DNA from: Thermohalobaculum sp039815685 | GTDB lineage: Bacteria; Pseudomonadota; Alphaproteobacteria; Rhodobacterales; Rhodobacteraceae | Length of the DNA stretch: 64,000 nucleotides | Assembly (NCBI GenBank): GCA_039815685.1 | Contig: JBCBYV010000010.1 | Span: 62,001-126,000 of the forward strand | Direction of reading: 5' to 3' | Shown here: in pieces, positions 1-8,700 of the stretch | Numbering within the stretch: the first letter of the stretch is position 1 | Layout of the letters: each line of letters starts with the position of its first letter | Notes under the pieces: generated by a model | Databases searched by the model: none | Told to the model about the DNA's origin: nothing | The model's input: only the letters and a program-made list of their open reading frames with translations | Made by a program: the position numbers and the translations under genes

Positions 1-1442
1 CGACGGAGATGCCAGAGCGCGGTGCGGCCGAGAGGTGTTGCCGTCCCTCCGGTATGCGCGGTTCTTATTGCTGGTCTGGGCTTGCAGTCATTTGCTGCTG
101 TCTCCGTCGCATTCTCATCCGCAGATGGCGGCTCGATCCTGATGAGCCGGAGCTTCGGTGCCTGTGCTGGCAGGCGAGCCTGTGCGAGAGGCAGTCCCTG
201 CAGCGCTGCCCAAGGATCGGAGCCGCGGCCCGGAAGGCTCGTGGTGTCCTCTGCTTCTTTGTCGCCGCTCGATCTTGGCGGGTGCGGGTTGCGGCGTCGC
301 GCGCTGGCGGCCATCGCCTCCTCCCGGGCGCGTTCGCGACCACGCATGGCTGGCAGGTCCTCAGCGAAGGCGATGCTACGGAGTACCAGGTGATCCCAGA
401 TATCCGCGCCAAAGGCTGGCTGGATGGGGTCGAGATCGAGCGGCAGGGCCAGCGCAAGATCCGGGCCTTCTGCCGAACCTGAAACGCCGCCCCTACCGTC
501 GGCGGCGGAGGGTGGATCGGCTGCTGCCGCAGGCTCCGACGTGGCGTGGTCTATCGCCGCGATCAGGCGTTGCCACGGCGTGCTCTGCCCCGTTCCCTGT
601 CGCCACACGGTCACGTGCCGCTTACCGAGACCAGCATAAAGATCGGCGAGTGGGAGGGCGAGGGGGCCATCAATGCACAAGGGGAGCTCTTCGAGCCCGG
701 GCTGCGTCGCGCCGTCGTCCGAACGAAGGGCAAGGGGCAAGGAGGGGATGCCGTAGGCGCGGGCGATGGCGAGCGCTTCGGGGGCAGTCGATACGATACG
801 CTTGCAGGCAAGAATCGCGTCGAGGGCTTGCCGAATGCCGGCGAGGCTCGGGGCAATGAGACCTGAGATGAGGCGCACGCCTTCGCCGCCGCTTGGATCG
901 AGCGCGAAGGTGGCGAGCCCTGGGCGGGGACGGCAGCTGCCCGGTTCGGCGGAGGCCTCCTCCTCCGGGCTCAGTACGATCCCGAGCTCGTGCCTCGGCG
1001 TGCGGACAGGGCGGTGGAACTGTGCGATGAGGCTCGCGGGCTCCCCCAGAACGGGCAGGGCGTCGGGCGGGAGCACGCCGCCGGAGAGGAGTGCCGCGCT
1101 GAACGGCCCGCGGCAGGCGGCGAGGTGGCGCCGGGTGCCTGGGTCCGCGCGAAAGCGGCGCCGACGCCCGTCCGAGGGGGTTGCCGTGCGCGCGGAGCCT
1201 GAGCCCCAGAAAACGACATCGCCGCCCGCGGCGTTCTGCCCGACGGTGCCCGAGGCCACGAGCCGTGGCAGCCGAGAGGCGAAGGGTACGCGCATGATGG
1301 GCAGCCCGGCCAGGAGAGCGACCACGACCGGCGCGAGGGCGCCGGCGAGCGAGACGCGGGCGTCGCCGGCCGCACCCCCCTGCCAGGCCATGGGCACGGC
1401 GCCCTCGAGCCGCGCGCGGCGAATAAGGAGCTCCACGCTCAT
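1..1442 (-). CDS. Degenerate polysaccharide pyruvyl transferase-like protein (partial, runs off the window)
   Basis: The frame opens at ATG 1442 and has no stop before the window edge, giving at least 480 codons. Its start overlaps the stop of the upstream gene (ATGA, 1439-1442). About the first 300 residues align by eye with that neighbour: GTVGQ with GG then FWGSG, RGPFSAALLSGG, ELGIVL, GVRLI, RIVST, AYGIP and LYAGLGKRH. Two strongly conserved positions are lost. The neighbour's NVGDALSP reads SLAGALAP here, and the STSLHG histidine is Glu222 (STAPEA). From about residue 310 onward a Pro/Ala/Arg-rich, probably disordered extension replaces any known domain. It is probably a catalytically dead paralogue from tandem duplication. 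A scaffold role or ongoing decay are both possible. Confidence 0.75.
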   Translation of the reverse strand, partial: MSVELLIRRARLEGAVPMAWQGGAAGDARVSLAGALAPVVVALLAGLPIMRVPFASRLPRLVASGTVGQNAAGGDVVFWGSGSARTATPSDGRRRRFRADPGTRRHLAACRGPFSAALLSGGVLPPDALPVLGEPASLIAQFHRPVRTPRHELGIVLSPEEEASAEPGSCRPRPGLATFALDPSGGEGVRLISGLIAPSLAGIRQALDAILACKRIVSTAPEALAIARAYGIPSLPLALRSDDGATQPGLEELPLCIDGPLALPLADLYAGLGKRHVTVWRQGTGQSTPWQRLIAAIDHATSEPAAAADPPSAADGRGGVSGSAEGPDLALALPLDLDPIQPAFGADIWDHLVLRSIAFAEDLPAMRGRERAREEAMAASARRRNPHPPRSSGDKEAEDTTSLPGRGSDPWAALQGLPLAQARLPAQAPKLRLIRIEPPSADENATETAANDCKPRPAIRTAHTGGTATPLGRTALWHLR

Positions 1443-2503
1443 GCCGCGGCCGCCGCAAACTGGTCGAGCCCGCTGATCAGCGGGTGCTCCCAGACCGTGC
1501 CGCCCGGCATCGCAGAGATCGGCGCGAGGCCCGCGGGACAGATCTCGGCCAGGGCATCGGGGATCAGGGGTTCGGAGCTCCCCTCCTGATCCACTGCATC
1601 CATCAGCGCGGCCCAATCGGTCGGCAGGTCCTTCGGCTGACGCCACCAGGCCATGCGCTGCTGCCCCAGCCCGGCATAGAGATCCGGGAAGCGAGCGTTC
1701 ACACCACGCAGCTCACCCTTGCCCGCCGGATCCAGCGCACCGCGCTGAACCCCGGGCGTGCCACGGGCGGCGCTCAGATAGAGGCAGGGGATGCCATAGG
1801 CCAGCGCGATCGCGATGCCGTGGAGCGAGGTCGAGACGATGCGCTCGCAGTCCAGCAGCTCATCGATCTTCGCCTTGATCCCCGCGCTGCCGGGGGGGGC
1901 GACCATGGTGATGAGGCGCACGCTCCCGACGGCGCCAGCATCATTCAGCGCATAGCGTGCAAGACCGGGCTTCGGATGCGCATCGAACGCCCGATCGGCC
2001 AGTTCGGATAGGTGGAGGACCACGCCAAGGGCATGCCGCGGCCGGCGCTTGGGCGCGTAGAAGCGCGGCAGCAGCATCGCCGGATCACCATAGGGAATGA
2101 GCGGCGCATCACCGCCCGAGAGGAGCCGTGCCGAGTACGGCCCCCGCGTTGCATGCAGCCTGAGCGAAGTGCCCGGCGGCGGTTCGTAGGGGCGTTTTGT
2201 GCCGGTGCTGAGCGGGTTGGCCCATGGGCTGCAGCCGGTGCCCCAGACTGCGGCCTCCCCACCCCTGATCGACTGCCCGACCGTCCCGATCGCGACCATG
2301 CGCGTTCGCTGGCACGCAAAGGGCGCGCGACGCACGGCCCGCCCGGAGACGAGGGACATCATCACGGGGCTGAGCGCGTCGCCTACATTCACATAGGCCG
2401 GCGGCCCCGCATTCCCGGCCACCCAGGCAAGCGGCACGGGATCGCTCGCCTCACGCAACGACTGCATAACGCTTCGCACCTGCCACCCCACACGACGCCT
2501 CAT
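1439..2503 (-). CDS. Polysaccharide pyruvyl transferase family protein
   Basis: The protein has 354 residues. Family enzymes (PF04230, e.g. ExoV, CsaB) transfer pyruvate from phosphoenolpyruvate to sugars of exopolysaccharide or capsule, forming ketals. Visible family features are NVGDALSP near residue 38, the IGTVGQ...VWGTG nucleotide-binding-type loop, HATRGPYSA, GDPAML, and STSLHG with His228 followed by AIALAYGIP. The ATG at 2503 is used; an internal ATG at codon 13 (2467) is an alternative that still covers the whole domain. It is transcribed divergently from the polyketide synthase at 2770, with 266 bp of shared upstream DNA. It is translationally coupled to the degenerate paralogue downstream. 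Acceptor sugar and true pyruvylation activity are not predictable from sequence. Confidence 0.85.
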   Translation of the reverse strand: MRRRVGWQVRSVMQSLREASDPVPLAWVAGNAGPPAYVNVGDALSPVMMSLVSGRAVRRAPFACQRTRMVAIGTVGQSIRGGEAAVWGTGCSPWANPLSTGTKRPYEPPPGTSLRLHATRGPYSARLLSGGDAPLIPYGDPAMLLPRFYAPKRRPRHALGVVLHLSELADRAFDAHPKPGLARYALNDAGAVGSVRLITMVAPPGSAGIKAKIDELLDCERIVSTSLHGIAIALAYGIPCLYLSAARGTPGVQRGALDPAGKGELRGVNARFPDLYAGLGQQRMAWWRQPKDLPTDWAALMDAVDQEGSSEPLIPDALAEICPAGLAPISAMPGGTVWEHPLISGLDQFAAAAA

Positions 2504-2769
2504 CCGAGCGCGACGACAGACGGCGGGCCGCGGGGCGCGTGGCCGACGCGGGGCGCCGTTCTGCGCCTCAGGCGCTGGCTTAGCGGAGCAGGGTTAACGC
2601 AGCCCTATCCCAGCCGCCGTCCCAGCCGCTCATCTCCGCCGGTTCGGTGCGGTTGCGCGGGAGACGGCTGGCCGCTCACCTTTCGGCAACCCTGTTTCGC
2701 TAAGCCTCCTCCACTGCGTGGCCCGAACGGTGGCGCGGAACCCCTCGACCAGAAGGACAAGGGCGGAGC

Positions 2770-5700
2770 ATGAGCCAGTATTCAGAGCCGGGCGCGAAAG
2801 CAGGCGGTGCGGACCGCGATGCGGCGACGAGGCGGGCGGCCGAGCCCTTGGCCATCACCTCGATCGCCTGCCGGTTGCCCGGCGCCCCTGATGTGGAGGC
2901 CTTCTGGACGCTTCTGACGGAGGAGCGGCATGCCATAGGTCGTCTGCCGGAGGATCGGTTCTCGAGCGCCAAGTTCCTGCGCCAGGGGAAGCCGTCCCGC
3001 GGGCGGACCTATACGAATGCCGCCGGGGTGATCGACGATCTCTGGGACTTCGATGCGGCCTTCTTCGGTCTTTCCCCGCGGGAGGCCGAGCAGATGGACC
3101 CGCAGCAGCGCATGATGCTCGAGGTGGCGTGGCGGGCGATCGAGGCGGCGCTGCCGCTTGGCGGGCCGCTGGGCGCTGCGAGGCGACCCGGCGGGTTCGG
3201 TCACACCGGGGTCTATATCGGCGCCTCGACCATGGATCATGCGCAGCGCTTTGCAACGGATATCGCCTCGATAGACACGCCTTTCATGACGGGCAACACG
3301 CTCTCGATCATCGCGAATCGGTTGAGCCAGACCTTCGGGTTCGAGGGGCCCAGCCTGACGGTCGATACCGCCTGCGCCTCCGGGATCACGGCGCTGCATC
3401 TGGCGGCTGAGGCATTGCGCTCGGGCGAGATTGAGACGGCGGTCGTGGGGGCGGTGAACGTGCTCCTTCAGCCTTGGAACTTCGTCGGCTTCAGCCAGGC
3501 GACCATGCTCTCGCCGACAGGCCTCTGTCGGGCCTTCGATGCGAGGGCGGACGGCTATGTCCGGGCGGAGGGTGCCGTGGCGCTGGTCCTCCGACGCATG
3601 GAGGCAGCGGCGGCAGGTGGGGAGCCCGTGCGAGGGGTCCTGCGCGCCACTGGTATCAGCGCGGATGGTCTGAAGCCTGGGCTCTCCAAACCCGATGCGG
3701 CCGGGCAGGCGGCACTCATCGAGCGGGTGCATCGGGCATCGGGCCTCCAGCCGGAACGTCTCGCCTTCATCGAGGCGCACGGGACGGGCACGCCGGTGGG
3801 CGATCCGGTGGAGGCGCGGGCGATCGCCGCGGCCCTCGGGCCCGGCCGGGCTGCCGCAGGGCTGGGAGCGCTGCCGATAGGCTCGGTGAAGTCGAATATC
3901 GGCCATCTTGAGCCTGCGGCGGGGTTGGCGGGGGTGTTGAAGGCCCTTCTTGCTCTTGAGCGTGGGAGGCTGCCGGCAACCCTCCACGTGGATGATGTGA
4001 ACCCGGCGGTGGCTGCGGAGGAGCGGCTGACGGTTGCGCGGGAGGCTGTGGTCCTGCCTGATCGCGCGGACGGGGCGCCGCACGTGGCAGGGGTAAGCGC
4101 CTTCGGTTTCGGCGGTGCGAACGGGCATGTCGTTCTCGAAGGAGTGCGAGCGACTGAACCCTCATCGCGGGCCGATGTATGTGAGGCGCGACCGCTGCCG
4201 CCGCTCATTCTGTCCGCGAATACGGAGCGCGGTCTCCGCAGTCTGGCCGCCGCATGGCGGGAGACGCTGTCGGCACCGGCATCGGACGGGCAGGAGGGAC
4301 CGGGTAGCGCCTCCCGCCCGAATGGCGGTGTGCAAGCCGGCGGCGCCGATCTGGCCAAGCTCCTGGCGGCTTCCGGCCAACGCTCCGCACTCCGACGGGA
4401 GCGAGCGGTTCTCGTCGGCGACAGCGTCGCGGGGCTGCGCTCCGCGCTCGGCGCCCTCGCGGCGGAAGATGCGGACAGTCTGGACAGCGTACGGTCAGCC
4501 GTGGTCGCGCGCGGCAGCGCAAGCGCGGTATCTGCGCGGCTGCCGGAGGGTGACGCGGCTTCGCTCCCCCCCCTGCCTCTGCCGTCCACCCACACGATCC
4601 CTGGTGCCCCGGTCGGCTTTCTCTTTGGTGGGAACGGCGCGCAATGGGCTGGGATGGGGGAGACGTTGCTGGCGGAGGATCCGGTCTATGCCGCAGGGTT
4701 TGCCCGGGCGGCAGAGGCGCTCGTGGCAGCTGGAGGTTCCGATCCGCGCGTGCTACGCGAGGATCCGTCGTTGCCGGAGCGGCTTCAGGAGAGCGGCCCG
4801 GCGCAGGCTTTTCTGTTTGCGCTCCAGGTCGGCATGGCCGACGCGCTGGCCGCGTCCGGTGTCAGGCCAGCCGCCGTGCTCGGGCATTCCGTCGGCGAGG
4901 TGACGGCGGCATGGGCGGCGGGCGCCCTGACCCTCGCGGACGCGGCCCGCATAATCGCTCTGCGGGCCGCTGCCGTGGCGCCGCTGCACGGCACCGGTAC
5001 GATGGCCGCGCTCCTGGCCTCCGCGGCCAAGGCGGAGGCGCTGATCGCTGACGAAGGTTTGGCGGGCAACGTCTCGCTTGCTGCCGAGAATAGCCCGAGG
5101 AGCGTCACCCTTTCCGGCGATGTCGAGGGTATAGAGGCACTAAGCAAGGCCGCACGGCGCGCGCGCCTTGCCTGCCGGAAGCTCCACGTCGCCTATCCTT
5201 ATCATGCTCCGGCGATGGAGCTGGTCCGGGAGACGCTGCTCGAAGGCCTTCGGGATCTTGTCCCCGGGCGGGCAGGCTCGGCGGCTTTCTTCTCCTCCGT
5301 CACCGGTGGTCTTCTTGCGGGACCGAACGAGCCGGAACGGGCTGCGCTGGGCGCTGGTCACTGGTGGCAGAACGCCCGAGAGCCTGTGCGGTTCTGGTCA
5401 GCGGCCGAGGCGATGGCGGCATCTGGTGTCGGCTGTTTTGTGGAGGTGAGCCCGCGGCCCGTGCTGGCCGGTTATCTGCGCGACCTATCCGCACCAGGTG
5501 GCGGCGAGCCCGTGCCTTGCCTCGCCGCGATGCAGGGACCGGGTCGCCCTTCGTTGCCCGCGCGGGCACTTGCTGCGGCAGCCCTTTGCCATGGGGCCAG
5601 CACTGACCGGAGCTTCCTCGGACCGACGCTTTCTGCACCACCGGTCGCTCACGGCGTCTCTGTGCCGCCGGTGCCGCTCGAACGTCGACGCTACCAGGCA

Positions 5701-8700
5701 CCGCTCGGCTCGGAGGCGATCGACCTCTTCGGCCTTGCCGCCGAGGCGGAGGTTCAGGGCGTCGGTCAATCGCCGGCGGCGGCGCCCACGCTCCTCGGAC
5801 TGCGGGATCGGCCGGGGACGGGGCCGTGGCATGCCCGCCTCGACGCGATCCTGCACCCCTGGATCGCGGACCACAGGGTCGATGGGCATGTCGTCCTGCC
5901 GGCTGCCGCCTTCGCGGCGATCGCCCTCGCCGCCGGGCGGGAGAACGGACAGAATGGCCCGGTCGAGGTGGAGGACCTCGACGTCATCTCTCCTCTCGCC
6001 GTTGCCGGCGAGGGCGTCGATCTGCGCACGGTCCTCGACGAGCCAACGGGTCGCCTCTCGATCGAAAGTCGCGCCCGGTCTCACGGCGCGTTCTGGCAAC
6101 CTTACGCACGGGCCACCCTTTGCCACGCGCCTGCCAGGAACGCCGGAAAGGCGATAGCCGAGGCGTTGCAGAGACACGCTGATACCCCCCACTACCATGC
6201 GACCAGCCCTGGTATCGCCTACAGCGACGGCGGGGAGGCAGGGTCGATACGGGAGATCGACCCGGAGGTGCTCTACGATCAGCTAGCCGGGAACGGTCTT
6301 CACTACGGCCCTGGTTTTCGCCTGATCGAGCGATGCGAGTTGCTTACTGATAGCGCGGGGCGACCGGATACTGTGCGCGCCGTCTTGCCGGCGAGCGGGG
6401 GTGGCGGCGATGGGGCGGAGCGTCGGCTCTCCGATGAGGCCTTTCGTGGCACCATCCCGCCGCCGTTCCTCGATGCCTGCTTTCACGCACTGTCTCCGCT
6501 CATCGGGAACAGCGATCCTGCGACCCGATGGTTGCCGGTGAGGATGGCGCGCATTTGGATGGCGTCTGCCCTGCCCGAGCATGCGGCGTGGCACGTGACG
6601 GCGCGGCTGAGGCGGCGCCGGGCCGCCTGGATTTCCGCGGATCTCGCCATCACTGACGACGAAGGCAGGACGTTTCTTGCGATCGAGGGGCTGAGCCTCG
6701 AGACGCGCGGCAAGGTGAGCACCGAGAGGCTCGAGGATTGGGCCGAGCCCTTGATCCGGCTGCGGAGGCATGCGGCGGCGCCGCGTTCTGAGGGGCCCGA
6801 CATGGCCGGCTCGGCCGAGGGACCGGCATTGCTCACGCCACGCCTTCAGCGGCGAGGGTGCTGGCAGGCGACGAAACCTGTGCCGGACGCCGCCCTATTG
6901 CTCGACGAGCTCTGCAGGTCCGTACTTGCCGAGGCGGTCCGGGATGCGCGCACGCGTAGCCTGCCGCGGACCGAGGCTGGGGAGGCGCTGCTCCGAAGGC
7001 TCGAGGAGCGTCTGAGGCTCGATCTGCAGTCCAGCCCCGATAGCGTGACGGAAGACAGGGAGGACGGCGGATACGCCTCGTCCGCGGAGCTTGTGCCGGC
7101 GCTCATCGCCGTCTGTCCGGAAGCGGCCCCCACGCTTCAGGCGGTCATCGCGTTGCCGGAAGAGCTCGAAGCACGCCTCGCCGCGACTGACGGTACCGAC
7201 GCTTGGCCCCAACTCCCGCCTGTTGCCGAACAGGCGATCGCACAGTTCTGGTCGCTTGCGGTGGATGCGCTGTGCGACGTCGAGCCGTCAGATCCTGAGA
7301 TCGCGCTCGCCGTCGATGGTGCGCCTGAGGCCGTCATCGCCCGCCTCGCCGGGCTATCGCAGGTCAGAGGCTGCCGGGACCTATCGTCTGGAACAGCATC
7401 GTTGCCGGAGCCACCGTCTTCGGCTGATGCGTCGCCGCAAGCAGCATCGGATCTCCTGATCTGCACGTCGCCGGCGCCCGACCTGCTCCGCGCTCGCGAG
7501 CAGCTCTCCGAAGGCGGTGAGATCGTCATTGCGGTGCTGCCGATGTTCGGCAGCGTCTTCGCCGAGGAGGATGCCGTCGCGCAGGCTGCCACCGCGCTCG
7601 GCGAGGCTGGTTTCGAGACAGTGTGTACCGGCTGGTTCGATACAGGGTCCTGCGTTCTTGGGCTTGTGTCAGGGCGCGTGCCCGCCTTTGCCGACACGTC
7701 GGGGTTTGCTGCGCTTGGGATGACCGCCGATGAGGCGCCGGAGACCTCTGCCGCGGTGATCCTGCTGCATGACGATGGCCAGGAGGCGGCTGCCGCCGAA
7801 GCCGCTGCGCGTCTCGGCGGAGCGGTCACCGCTCCGATCACCGCGGCTCCGCCACTTGGCGGAAGCGATGTCTTCGTTTTTCCCGCGCAGGGTTCATGGA
7901 AGGCCACCATCCGCGATTGCGTCGCCACTCGCCTTGAGCTCGCGCGCTTCGCTGCTCTTGCCGGGCATGCGCAAACGGCGGAGCTGCCACTGCGTCTCAC
8001 TTTCCTGGCTCGCGACGCCGGTGAGCGGTGTGCCGTGGATGGTGACCTGGAAGAAGAAGTTGCAGGTGCCGCTCTCTCCGGTCTTGTCCGCGCACTCGCG
8101 AACGAAGAGCCCAAGCTGCGGGTCTCTCTCGTCCAGTCCGATGATCCGGTTGCGGCCATCCTCGCCCTTCGCACTGCGCCGCCCCCCGGCGATGAGCGCA
8201 TCCTCGCATATGAAGGGGGCGCTTGGCGGGCTCCTCGGGTGGTTCGTCGGTCGCTGGAGCCCGAGCGAGGTGCGCGCCGCCTCGAGGCCCGACGCCCGGG
8301 CGCGATCGACAGCCTCCATTGGGCGGCGGCCGACCTTCCTTCACCCGGTCCGGGAGAGGTGCTGCTGCGCGTCGAGGCGGCCGGGCTCAACTTCCGGGAT
8401 GTCATGTGGGCGCAGCGCCGGTTGCCTGCGGAAGCCCTCGAACTGGGCCATGCGGGTGCGACGTTAGGGATGGAATGCGTCGGCCGCGTCGTGGCGCTCG
8501 GTCCGGGGATCGCTGAGGATACCGCGGGTGGAGCGGGATCGCTGGCGCTCCGCAATCTTGAGATCCCGATCGGCGGTGCAGTCGCGATTGGCGATCGTGT
8601 CCTGGCACTTGGGTCGGGCGCCCTGGCGACGCATCTGACCGTCGATCGCTGGCTGGTGGTGCGTCTTCCCGATGGGCTCAGCGCCCCGAGTGCTGCGGGC

